Positions 1-6,096 are shown, counted from the stretch's first letter. The stretch: DNA of 8,053 nt from Clostridia bacterium (GCA_900767495.1 CAAFZH010000051.1:1-8053); one strand, 5' to 3'. Notes: generated by a model from the letters alone, not told the origin. Made by a program: numbers and translations.

Positions 1-114
1 GAGCAAACTTGCTTGCAAGGGTTTGCGAACGACGATATTCATAAGGCACTTGCATTTTTGATAAAAAATGCGGAAAACGATAGTTTTAACGCGCCAGCGT
101 TAAGTGCCGAATAG
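1..114 (+). CDS. 3' end of an unidentified gene (partial)
   Basis: Frame 1 is open from the first base of the window to a TAG at 112-114 and gives 37 residues ending in ...NAPALSAE. The other two plus-strand frames close within 60 bases. The codons used (GAC, GAT, AAC, GCG, AAA) resemble those of the real genes further on. The peptide looks like the amphipathic C-terminal tail of a soluble protein, with a helical stretch around DDIHKALAFLIKNAEND. I do not recognise the family, and the gene starts outside the window. It converges on the purA gene, with only repeats between them. No clear intrinsic terminator follows it directly; the repeat hairpins at 168-212 may serve. It could also be a chance open frame, because 37 codons is short. 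Confidence 0.42.
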   Translation, partial: EQTCLQGFANDDIHKALAFLIKNAENDSFNAPALSAE

Positions 115-167
115 CAGTAGCGAAGCAGGCTCGACAGCCCGTCCCCCTTTCGGCACGCTAGCGCGCG

Positions 168-212
168 CCACCTCCCCCGTTTCATCGGGGGAGTTTACTC
201 CCGGGAGGGTGG
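168..212. repeat. Palindromic intergenic repeat, copy A
   Basis: This is a nested inverted repeat. An inner hairpin pairs TCCCCCG (173-179) with CGGGGGA (186-192) around the loop TTTCAT. An outer pairing joins CCACCTCCC (168-176) with GGGAGGGTGG (203-212), with one extra G. The inner hairpin and the following GTTTAC recur at 344-369 with one change (G to A). The copy is preceded by a CCCCCTTTCGGCAC stretch (143-156) that resembles CCCCTATCGGCAC at 275-287, so the repeated module is probably longer than the palindrome. It lies in non-coding DNA. Function is unknown; strong stems of this kind may act in transcript ends or RNA stability. Confidence 0.75.
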
Positions 213-214
213 AG

Positions 215-341
215 GTCTACGGAGTAGACGTTCCGTACTCTTTCGGTGGGATTTTCACGCGGCGTTACTTTTATCCCCTATCGGCACTTCGTGCCACTTC
301 GCCTACGCGGCGGACGCGCCCCTTTTGTCGCTATCGCGACA
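215..341. repeat. Cluster of three short perfect hairpins between repeat copies
   Basis: Three small perfect inverted repeats lie between the two palindromic copies: GTCTAC/GTAGAC at 215-229 with loop GGA, GGCAC/GTGCC at 283-295 with loop TTC, and TGTCGC/GCGACA at 326-341 with loop TATC. The stretch at 238-258 (CTCTTTCGGTGGGATTTTCAC) also resembles the right-hand half of the repeats at 4074-4287, so it may be a decayed piece of that family. No plausible gene is present: the open frame crossing this region is built from the repeats and encodes the same short peptide twice. Confidence 0.55.
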
Positions 342-343
342 TT

Positions 344-380
344 TCCCCCGTTTCATCGGGGGAATTTACCCCGAAGGAGG
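344..380. repeat. Palindromic intergenic repeat, copy B
   Basis: This is the second copy of the module at 168-212. TCCCCCG (344-350) pairs with CGGGGGA (357-363) around the same TTTCAT loop, followed by ATTTACCCCGAAGGAGG. The 26 bases 344-369 match 173-198 with one difference, while the downstream part has drifted. The outer stem seen in copy A is weaker here. The TGTCGC/GCGACA hairpin (326-341) abuts it directly on the left. Confidence 0.72.
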
Positions 381-398
381 AAGCAAAGTTTGTTTTAC

Positions 399-507
399 TG
401 TCATTGCGAAGGAGCGTAGCGACTGCGGCAATCCCTTGGAGTAAAGTACGGGGTAAATATTGCGTACTTTTTTAGGGGGATTGCCACGCCTGCGGCTCGC
501 AATGACA
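399..507. repeat. 109-bp inverted-repeat element, TGTCATTGCGA family (MITE- or REP-like)
   Basis: The ends are perfect inverted repeats: TGTCATTGCGA (399-409) and TCGCAATGACA (497-507). Further inward GGCAATCCC (427-435) pairs with GGGATTGCC (477-485), and AAAGTACG (443-450) pairs with CGTACTTT (463-470), so the whole element can fold into one long stem. It has no coding capacity beyond chance frames. Elements starting GTCATTGCGA and carrying GGCAATCCC are widespread between genes in many bacterial genomes. Whether this one was mobilised by a transposase cannot be judged from one copy; a degenerate relative lies at 7980-8010. Confidence 0.8.
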
Positions 508-530
508 ACGAGAAAGCGAGAAAAATCACG

Positions 531-573
531 TAAAATAAAAACTGCGGGGGCAAGCCGAAAGGCTTGCCCCCGC
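531..573 (-). terminator. Intrinsic terminator of the purB-purA operon
   Basis: A perfect 13-bp GC-rich stem (544-556 with 561-573) closes a 4-base loop (557-560). Read on the minus strand it is followed by AGTTTTTATTTTA, a typical U-rich tail. It begins 20 bases past the purA stop codon. The plus-strand side lacks a U-tract, so it should act mainly on minus-strand transcripts. Confidence 0.9.
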
Positions 574-593
574 ATCGTAGTTATACTTTAATT

Positions 594-1865
594 TTAATAC
601 ATTTCGACGTATTCTTCGCGTTCCGCGCCGACCGATACGTACTTTATCCTGCAACCGACGGCGTTTTCGAGATACTTGATATATTTAAGCGCGTTTTCGG
701 GTAAATCGCTTACCTTTCTGCACTTGGATATGTCGCATTTAAAACCGTCTAAATACTCGTAAACGGGTTTGGCGTTTTCGAGATCTTCGCCGAACGGGAA
801 TTTCTCCACTCTCTTACCGTTTACCTCGTAAGCCACGCATACGGGGATTTTGTCCATATAGGAAAGAACGTCCAACTTGGTAAGAGCGATACAGGTTGCG
901 CCCTGCATGTTTACGCCGTAGCGCGACGCAACTACGTCAAAACCGCCCACTCTGCGGGGTCTGCCGGTAGCCGCGCCGTATTCGCCGCCCGCTTTACGCA
1001 AACTTTCAGCCTCTTCGCCGAACATTTCGCAGGTGAAAGGACCTTCGCCGACGCAGGTGGAATAAGCCTTCATTATGCCGACTACTTCGTCGAGATTGTG
1101 TTGCGGAATACCCGCGCCGATGGGAGCGTAAGCCGCAATCGTCGAGGACGAAGAAGTGTAGGGGAATATACCGAAGTCTATATCGCGGAGCGCGCCGAGT
1201 TGCGCCTCGAACATAAGGTTTTTACCCGCTTTGATTTCTTCGTCGAGATAATCGCCCACGTCGCAAACGTAGTCCACGAACGGCACGCCGTATTTTTCGA
1301 GCCAGGCGTACATATCTTCCCACTTAACGGGGTCTACGCCGTAAGCCGTTACTAGCAGATTCTTCCACTCGACTATATCTTTAATTTTTTGTTTTAAGTC
1401 GGCAAGGTTTTTCAGATCGCCCATACGGAAGGTCTTTTTCATATACTTGTCCGAGTAAACGGGCGCGATTCCGCGACGGGTAGAACCGAATTTTCTGTCT
1501 TTAAGCCTGTCCTCTTCGAGTCCGTCGAGCATCTTGTCGTAAGGCATGCAGATTGTCGCCTTGTCGCTTATTTTAAGGTGCTTGGGGGTAATTTCGATGC
1601 CCGCCTCGCGCAGTCTTTGAATTTCGCCGTATAAATGCTCCACGTCGATGACCATACCGTTGCCCATAACGTTTACGGTTTTGTCGCGAAGTATGCCCGA
1701 CGGTAACAAATTGAGTATGAATTTACCCTTTTCGTTTATAACCGTGTGTCCGGCGTTGTTGCCGCCCTGATAACGCGCGATAACGTCGTACTTTTCGGAT
1801 AAAAGGTCTACCATACGACCTTTGCCCTCGTCGCCCCAGTTGATACCGACTATTGCAGTAAGCAT
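594..1865 (-). CDS. purA: Adenylosuccinate synthetase
   Basis: This cytosolic enzyme joins IMP and L-aspartate using GTP to form adenylosuccinate, the first of two steps from IMP to AMP. The product is 423 residues, normal for the family. Visible motifs are the P-loop-like WGDEGKG (10-16) with the catalytic Asp at 12, GGNNAGHT (34-41) with the catalytic His at 40, the IMP-loop segment STRRGIAPVYSDK (128-140), ATGRPRRVGGFD (299-310), the guanine-binding TKLD (329-332) and the C-terminal SVGAERE (411-417). The usual FEGAQG is FEAQLG and the usual GGHNAGHT is GGNNAGHT; from memory this matches a divergent clostridial branch of PurA rather than damage. The ATG has AAGGAG 7 bases upstream (1873-1878) and gives the expected N-terminus. 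It lies 30 bp downstream of purB in the same direction. Confidence 0.97.
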   Translation of the reverse strand: MLTAIVGINWGDEGKGRMVDLLSEKYDVIARYQGGNNAGHTVINEKGKFILNLLPSGILRDKTVNVMGNGMVIDVEHLYGEIQRLREAGIEITPKHLKISDKATICMPYDKMLDGLEEDRLKDRKFGSTRRGIAPVYSDKYMKKTFRMGDLKNLADLKQKIKDIVEWKNLLVTAYGVDPVKWEDMYAWLEKYGVPFVDYVCDVGDYLDEEIKAGKNLMFEAQLGALRDIDFGIFPYTSSSSTIAAYAPIGAGIPQHNLDEVVGIMKAYSTCVGEGPFTCEMFGEEAESLRKAGGEYGAATGRPRRVGGFDVVASRYGVNMQGATCIALTKLDVLSYMDKIPVCVAYEVNGKRVEKFPFGEDLENAKPVYEYLDGFKCDISKCRKVSDLPENALKYIKYLENAVGCRIKYVSVGAEREEYVEMY

Positions 1866-1895
1866 AAATTTTCTCCTTTTGCTTATATAATCGCC

Positions 1896-3329
1896 TTATA
1901 CGTTGACTTCGGCTTTAATGCCCAGTAACGCGGCGTTTTTAACTAATATTTCTTCGTTTACCGATTTGATGAAATTTTCGGTCTGTTTTTCGGCAAGACC
2001 GCAAAACCCGTGCGCGTCGAAAATCTTTTTGACTTCCTCTTCGGTAAGGCAAAGTTCCTTATCGCCGACGAGCCGTGATATAAGGTCGTTTTCGCCGCCT
2101 TCTATCTTCACGTTGTTGCCCGCCGCTACGGAGTGCATACGAATTTTCTCGTGCGCCCATTGCCTGTCGAATCCTTTTTCCTCTACGAGGTACATAAGAA
2201 TGTTCTCCGTAGCCATAAACGGCAGTTCGCGGTCGAGATTTTTTGCAATGACTTTCTCGTACACGTTAAGTCCGCTTATTACGTTTATATAAAGGTTGAG
2301 TATTCCGCTCGTCGCCAGAAACGCCTCGGGGACGGAAATGCGCTTGTTGGCGGAATCGTCCAACGTGCGTTCCAGCCATTGCTGAGCCTCGGTTATTGCG
2401 GGGTTTAGCGAATCTATCATAACGTAGCGCGCGAGCGACGCTATGCGTTCGCTGCGCATCGGGTTTTTCTTGTAAGCCATTGCGGAAGAGCCTATCTGCT
2501 TGTTTTCAAACGGCTCGTCCACTTCCTTCATGTGGCACATAAGGCGAATATCCGACGAAAATTTAGCCGCGGACTGCGCCACCGCCGACAGGGTGTTTAA
2601 CACGAAACTGTCTGTCTTGCGCGAATAGGTCTGCCCCGAAACGGGGACTATATCCTTAAAGCCGAACTTGGCGGCAATGAGTTTTTCAAGGTTAAAGACC
2701 TTTTCTTCGTCTTTGAAAAGTTGCAAAAAACTCGCGCCCGTACCCGTAGTGCCTTTGCACCCGAAAAATTTGAGATTGCTTATTTCAAATTCTATGCGCT
2801 TGTAATCTTCTACGAGGTCGCTCAGCCAAAGGGTTGCGCGCTTACCGAGCGTGGTGGGTTGCGCCGCCTGAAAATGCGTGTACGCGAGTATGGGTAAAGC
2901 CTTGTATTTATCGGCAAAATCGCTTACGGCTTTAATTGCGTTTAAAAGCAGAACGCGTATCTCCTCCAACCCTTCGCGCATAAGCAGAATATCCGCGTTG
3001 TCGGTTACGTAGCAAGAGGTCGCGCCCAGATGGATTATTCCGCGAGCCTTGGGGCATACGTCGCCGTAGGTGTAGATATGCGCCATTACGTCGTGCCGAA
3101 GAGAACGCTCGTACTCGTTTTCCTTTTCGTAATCTATATCGTAAAGGTGGGCTTTCATTTCGGCTATCTGTTCGTCGGTTATAAAATCGAGCCCCGACTC
3201 TTTTTCGCTTTCCGCAAGGGCGACCCAGAGTTTGCGCCAGGTGGAATAGCGGTTGTCCGCCGAAAATATTCTTTGCATTTTTTCGTCCGCATATCTTTCG
3301 CAAAGCGGACTTACGTATTTATCTTTCAT
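1896..3329 (-). CDS. purB: Adenylosuccinate lyase
   Basis: This fumarase/aspartase-superfamily enzyme cleaves adenylosuccinate to AMP and fumarate, and SAICAR to AICAR in de novo purine synthesis. From the ATG at 3329 it is 477 residues, the longer, animal-like PurB type rather than the ~430-residue Bacillus type. Motifs are RHDVMAHI (78-85), HLGATSCYVTDNAD (100-113), the THFQ segment (151-154) with a likely catalytic His at 152, and the superfamily signature GSSAMAYKKNPMRSER (280-295), whose flexible loop carries the catalytic serine; Ala replaces the common Pro at 285. The start is uncertain. ATG 3329 (MKDKYVSPL) fits the family N-terminus as I recall it but has no Shine-Dalgarno sequence. 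ATG 3335 adds 2 residues, and GTG 3350, with a weak AAGG 7 bases upstream, adds 7. It is first in the operon with purA. Confidence 0.96.
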   Translation of the reverse strand: MKDKYVSPLCERYADEKMQRIFSADNRYSTWRKLWVALAESEKESGLDFITDEQIAEMKAHLYDIDYEKENEYERSLRHDVMAHIYTYGDVCPKARGIIHLGATSCYVTDNADILLMREGLEEIRVLLLNAIKAVSDFADKYKALPILAYTHFQAAQPTTLGKRATLWLSDLVEDYKRIEFEISNLKFFGCKGTTGTGASFLQLFKDEEKVFNLEKLIAAKFGFKDIVPVSGQTYSRKTDSFVLNTLSAVAQSAAKFSSDIRLMCHMKEVDEPFENKQIGSSAMAYKKNPMRSERIASLARYVMIDSLNPAITEAQQWLERTLDDSANKRISVPEAFLATSGILNLYINVISGLNVYEKVIAKNLDRELPFMATENILMYLVEEKGFDRQWAHEKIRMHSVAAGNNVKIEGGENDLISRLVGDKELCLTEEEVKKIFDAHGFCGLAEKQTENFIKSVNEEILVKNAALLGIKAEVNV

Positions 3330-3340
3330 TTCCATATTAT

Positions 3341-3369
3341 ATTTTAGCACATATTAACCTTAAAGACAA
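3341..3369 (-). promoter_or_regulatory. Candidate purB promoter
   Basis: On the minus strand TTGTCT (3364-3369, 4 of 6 to consensus) is followed after 17 bases by TAAAAT (3341-3346), with TG one base upstream making an extended -10. An overlapping perfect TATAAT lies at 3336-3341, but its best -35 at 17-base spacing is poor. Either element would start RNA at about 3328-3335, on top of the candidate ATG codons, which bears on the purB start choice. Confidence 0.5.
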
Positions 3370-3370
3370 G

Positions 3371-3399
3371 AAAAAAGACGCGAAAATTTAATTTTGCGC
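3371..3399 (-). terminator. Terminator-like hairpin upstream of purB
   Basis: Read on the minus strand, a stem of GCG plus AAAAT pairs with ATTTT plus CGC (3380-3399, one bulged C), then TC and six T (3371-3376). It would stop transcripts arriving from upstream, or act as an attenuator if a promoter lies further up. A weak candidate is TTGGGA, 16 bases, TATAAC within about 3430-3460. The stem is AT-rich and short, so it is only moderately convincing. I see no purine riboswitch core here. Confidence 0.35.
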
Positions 3400-3515
3400 C
3401 TATCGTATTTTCTAATGTAAGGTATAAGCAAAGGTTATATCTCCGCCCAAAACGCTCCCAACGCCGTAAATTGCGTGTTTTTTTTACGAAAACTGTTTTT
3501 TGCGCGTAAATCCGC

Positions 3516-3544
3516 TTGACGAAACCAAAAATTAAAATTATAAT
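3516..3544 (+). promoter_or_regulatory. Strong sigma-A type promoter of the MarR gene
   Basis: TTGACG (3516-3521) is separated by exactly 17 bases from a perfect TATAAT (3539-3544). The predicted transcription start is about 3551, leaving a leader of about 40 bases before the GTG at 3591. This is the best-formed promoter in the window and faces the MarR gene and the exporter genes behind it. Confidence 0.85.
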
Positions 3545-3545
3545 A

Positions 3546-3566
3546 TTAGAAATTCTAAAATTAGAA
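3546..3566 (+). promoter_or_regulatory. Likely MarR operator: three alternating half-sites
   Basis: Half-sites TTAGAA (3546-3551), TTCTAA (3553-3558) and TTAGAA (3561-3566) alternate in orientation. The first two form a palindrome with a 1-base centre; the last two form one with a 2-base centre, extended to 7-bp arms (3552-3567). The array starts one base after the -10 box and covers the predicted start site, the position where a bound repressor blocks RNA polymerase. MarR-family dimers usually bind AT-rich palindromes of this size next to their own gene, so autorepression is the natural reading, though binding is inferred. Confidence 0.72.
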
Positions 3567-3590
3567 TATTTTTTCGGAAGAGGTGAGGGT

Positions 3591-4049
3591 GTGAACGAAA
3601 AAATAAAACCCGCAAAATTTTTCAACAACGCGAATAAGACGATAGAGGCGTATCATCGCGTGTTGCAGCCCCTGTGTAAGGAATCGAATATTCCGCCGCT
3701 TGCGCTGGATATTCTGTTATACGTTGCTAACAATCCCGAAAACGCCACCGCCAAGGAAATATGTAAATTCCGAGGTTTTAAACCGGGGATAGTTTCGGTA
3801 TACGTGGAAAAAATGGCGGGCGAGGGCTTGCTTGAAAGGAAGAGCGACAGCGCGGACAGGCGAAAGAGCGTTTTAAGCGTTACCGAAAAGGCTTTGCCGA
3901 TAGTCGCGCGCGGGCAGGAGATGCAAAAAAAGTTCGGCGAGCGGCTTTTGCGCGGATTGACCGACGGGGATATAGCGGTGATGCGAAAGGCGTTTTCGGT
4001 TATAGAGTGCAACGTGGAATCCGTTTTAAAACACGGGTTGGAAGAGTAG
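3591..4049 (+). CDS. MarR-family transcriptional regulator
   Basis: This is a 152-residue winged-helix DNA-binding protein of normal MarR length, expected to act as a dimer. The central domain (about 35-100) holds the helix-turn-helix (ATAKEICKFRGFKPGIVSVYVEKMAGEGLLER, about 52-83) and the wing with the typical DxxDRRxxxLxxT pattern (D86, D89-R91, L95, T98). Long terminal helices (about 8-30 and 102-148) would form the dimer interface. The GTG start is preceded by GAGGTGA (3580-3586); longer readings would begin inside the -35 box and are rejected. It sits behind a strong promoter with a palindromic operator and ahead of two ABC exporter genes in the same direction, so it probably represses itself, and the exporter if co-transcribed, until a small ligand binds. 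The ligand cannot be read from the sequence. Confidence 0.93.
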   Translation: MNEKIKPAKFFNNANKTIEAYHRVLQPLCKESNIPPLALDILLYVANNPENATAKEICKFRGFKPGIVSVYVEKMAGEGLLERKSDSADRRKSVLSVTEKALPIVARGQEMQKKFGERLLRGLTDGDIAVMRKAFSVIECNVESVLKHGLEE

Positions 4050-4073
4050 TAGTTGTATGCCGTGAAAAAAGCA

Positions 4074-4172
4074 CGTCATATTGAGCGCAAGCGAAATATC
4101 CCACGACCGAAGTATCAAAGCATATACGCCACACTTCTTCGGTGGGATCCTTCACTATCGTTCAGGATGACG
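4074..4172. repeat. Palindromic intergenic repeat, CGTCATATTGAG family, tandem copy 1
   Basis: The left part CGTCATATTGAGCG...GAAATATCCCACGACCGAAG is an imperfect inverted match to the right part CTTCGGTGGGATCC...CGTTCAGGATGACG, so 99 bases can fold into one long stem. The next copy starts 113 bases on, so the tandem unit includes the A-rich spacer. The repeats fill the 304-bp gap between the MarR gene and the first exporter gene, which has no credible gene of its own. On the minus strand this stem is followed by a run of six T (4065-4070), a terminator-like arrangement. Confidence 0.85.
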
Positions 4173-4186
4173 AGTAAAAAAAAGTA

Positions 4187-4287
4187 CGTCATATTGAGCG
4201 TTAGCGAAATATCTCACGACCGAAGTGAGGAGAGTATATGCCCTATCAGTTCTTCGGTGGGATCCTTCACTATCGTTCAGAATGACG
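4187..4287. repeat. CGTCATATTGAG-family repeat, tandem copy 2
   Basis: This second, 101-bp copy of the element at 4074-4172 has well conserved ends and a more divergent middle loop. It is followed by TGTAAAAAAAAGTA and then CGTCATA (4302-4308), the start of a third unit that breaks off, so the array has a period of 113-115 bases. Read on the minus strand its stem runs into TAC and eight T (4176-4183). No convincing separate promoter for the exporter genes is visible between 4288 and the ribosome site at 4342. Confidence 0.85.
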
Positions 4288-4353
4288 TGTAAAAAAAAGT
4301 ACGTCATACAACTCATTCGGCTAATAATAAAAACTCAAACCAAAGGAGGCAAT

Positions 4354-6096
4354 ATGTTTAAACTATTAAAAAATATGCGGCGAAAAGAAGTAATAGCCGC
4401 GCTTATATGCGTAGTGTTCGTCGTGGGGCAGGTCTATTTCGACCTGTTATTGCCCGACTATATGACCGAACTCACCACGCTTATAAAAACTTCGGGTACG
4501 ACCCAAGCCATATTAAACGTGGGTCTTAAAATGCTCGGCTGCACGCTTATAAGCGCGGCGCTCGCAATAGTTTGCGGATATATCGCCGCAAACGTGGCTT
4601 CGGGGTTCAGTTATACCGTAAGGCGCAAACTTTTTTATCACGTAATGGCTTTGGATAAAGAAAATACTCAATCTTTTTCCGTTCCGAGTCTTATAACCCG
4701 CACCACCAACGACGTAACTCAGATACAAATGATAGTGGCAATGGGTCTGCAAATGCTTATAAAAGCCCCGATAATGGCGGTCTGGGCGATAATCAAAATT
4801 CTAGGCAAAAGTTGGGAATTATCCGCCGTTACCGCAGGTTTCGTCGTGGCAATCTGCGTAACCGTACTGCTCGTTATGGCTAGTTGCCTGCCGCGATTCA
4901 GAAAAGTTCAGCAAACGACGGATAAAATAAACAAGGTCGCGCGCGAAAACCTTACGGGTATAAACGTAGTACACGCCTTTAACGCCGAGGACTACCAAAA
5001 CGAAAAGTTTGACGAGCCGAGCAAGGAAATGCTTAATCTGCAAACCAAAAACCAAAGGCTTTTCGCGCTTATTCAGCCTACGATGTCGCTTGGAATGAGC
5101 GGGCTTACCCTCGCCATTTATTGGGTAGGCGCACTGCTCGTAAACAACGTTCCCGCGGCGAACGTGGCGGAGCGGATTTCGCTTTTCAGCGAGATTCTGG
5201 CGTTCAGCACTTACGCTACTTATATCGTTACGTCGTTTATGATGCTCGTAATGATTTTTATGCTTTTTCCGCAGGCGCAGGTGTCGGCGGAAAGAATAAA
5301 CAAGGTACTCGAGGCGCGCTCGAAGATAAACGGCGGCAAGGTGAAACACGGGACGGAAACGGGCAGCGTGGAATTTAAAAACGTATCTTTTTCCTATCCC
5401 GACTCGCCCGAGAATGAACTCTCTGAAGTGAGTTTCAAGATAAATCGCGGCGAAACGCTTGCCGTTATCGGCGCGACGGGCAGCGGAAAAACGACTTTGG
5501 TAAACCTTATCCCCAGGTTGTACGACGCCACGAGCGGCGAAGTTTTGGTGGACGGCGTAAACGTAAAAGATTACGACCTTTCCGCCCTGTACGATAAAAT
5601 CGGCTACGCCGCGCAAAAAGCCGTAATGTTTTCCGGCACGATAAAGGACAACGTGTTTTTAGGCGAAAGCGCGGCGGCGCGCGACGAGCAAACTTTAAGC
5701 GACGCGCTTTCCGTTTCGCAGTCAAGCGAATTTGTGGATAAGTACAATGAAAAAACCGAACATAAGGTAGCGCAACTCGGGCGTAACGTTTCGGGCGGAC
5801 AAAAACAAAGACTTTCCATTGCCCGCGCTCTCGCGAGAAAACCCGAGATTCTCATTTTCGACGATACTTTTTCCGCGCTCGATTTCCGTACCGACGCGCT
5901 CGTGAGAAAGGGGCTTGCCGAAAAATATTCTTCCGCCACAAAAATCATCGTGGCGCAACGCATAGGCACTATTAAAAACGCCGATAAAATTCTCGTACTC
6001 GATAAAGGCGAGGTCATAGGCGAAGGCACTCACGACGAACTTATGAACTCTTGCGAGGTCTATCGCGAAATAGCCGATTCGCAATTAGGAGCGTGA
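4354..6096 (+). CDS. ABC exporter half-transporter, degenerate-site subunit
   Basis: This 580-residue membrane protein has an exporter-type transmembrane domain fused to an ATPase domain. Six membrane helices fall at about 13-34, 56-78, 131-150, 157-178, 245-264 and 281-304; the ATPase spans about 338-575. Motifs: Walker A GATGSGKTT (373-381), Q-loop Gln 421, a canonical signature VSGGQ (479-483), Walker B ILIFD (499-503). The catalytic Glu position is Asp 504 and the switch His position is Gln 535 (VAQRI). These changes mark the non-hydrolysing partner of heterodimeric exporters such as TM287/288, LmrCD and BmrCD. AAAGGAGG (4342-4349) precedes the ATG by 4 bases; longer readings start inside repeat DNA and are rejected. 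The substrate is unknown; multidrug or peptide-like compounds are the usual guesses for MarR-linked pairs. Confidence 0.95.
   Translation: MFKLLKNMRRKEVIAALICVVFVVGQVYFDLLLPDYMTELTTLIKTSGTTQAILNVGLKMLGCTLISAALAIVCGYIAANVASGFSYTVRRKLFYHVMALDKENTQSFSVPSLITRTTNDVTQIQMIVAMGLQMLIKAPIMAVWAIIKILGKSWELSAVTAGFVVAICVTVLLVMASCLPRFRKVQQTTDKINKVARENLTGINVVHAFNAEDYQNEKFDEPSKEMLNLQTKNQRLFALIQPTMSLGMSGLTLAIYWVGALLVNNVPAANVAERISLFSEILAFSTYATYIVTSFMMLVMIFMLFPQAQVSAERINKVLEARSKINGGKVKHGTETGSVEFKNVSFSYPDSPENELSEVSFKINRGETLAVIGATGSGKTTLVNLIPRLYDATSGEVLVDGVNVKDYDLSALYDKIGYAAQKAVMFSGTIKDNVFLGESAAARDEQTLSDALSVSQSSEFVDKYNEKTEHKVAQLGRNVSGGQKQRLSIARALARKPEILIFDDTFSALDFRTDALVRKGLAEKYSSATKIIVAQRIGTIKNADKILVLDKGEVIGEGTHDELMNSCEVYREIADSQLGA

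Noticed and set aside
104..475. A 123-residue open frame on the plus strand, with the peptide SPVSSGEFTP occurring twice
   Set aside because: It is made entirely of the palindromic repeats, starts at a GTG overlapping the end of the left-edge gene, has no ribosome site, and the repeated peptide follows from the repeated DNA.
366..575. A 69-residue minus-strand open frame across the 399-507 element
   Set aside because: It is the translation of the inverted-repeat element and runs into the purA terminator stem, with no ribosome site.
3351..3515. Purine riboswitch upstream of purB
   Set aside because: I could not find the conserved junction and loop sequences of the purine aptamer on the minus strand; only a simple AT-rich stem and T-run are present.
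3516..3590. N-terminal extension of the MarR protein to a TTG at 3516
   Set aside because: The TTG is the -35 box of the promoter, and the extension encodes the operator and ribosome site; GTG 3591 has a good Shine-Dalgarno sequence and gives the normal family length.
4053..4292. A 79-residue open frame between the MarR gene and the exporter
   Set aside because: It is the tandem repeat read in one frame, with duplicated peptide segments and no family resemblance.
4074..4308. CRISPR array
   Set aside because: Units are about 114 bp, almost wholly repeated, with no short repeat and unique spacer alternation and no cas genes.
4225..4353. N-terminal extension of the first exporter subunit to an ATG at 4225
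   Set aside because: The extra residues come from the repeat DNA; ATG 4354 follows a strong AAAGGAGG and gives a normal N-terminus.
4819..5616. A long (265-residue) minus-strand open frame opposite the first exporter gene
   Set aside because: It is a shadow of a clearly coding gene with all ABC motifs in frame; the antisense product has biased, low-complexity composition and no domain.
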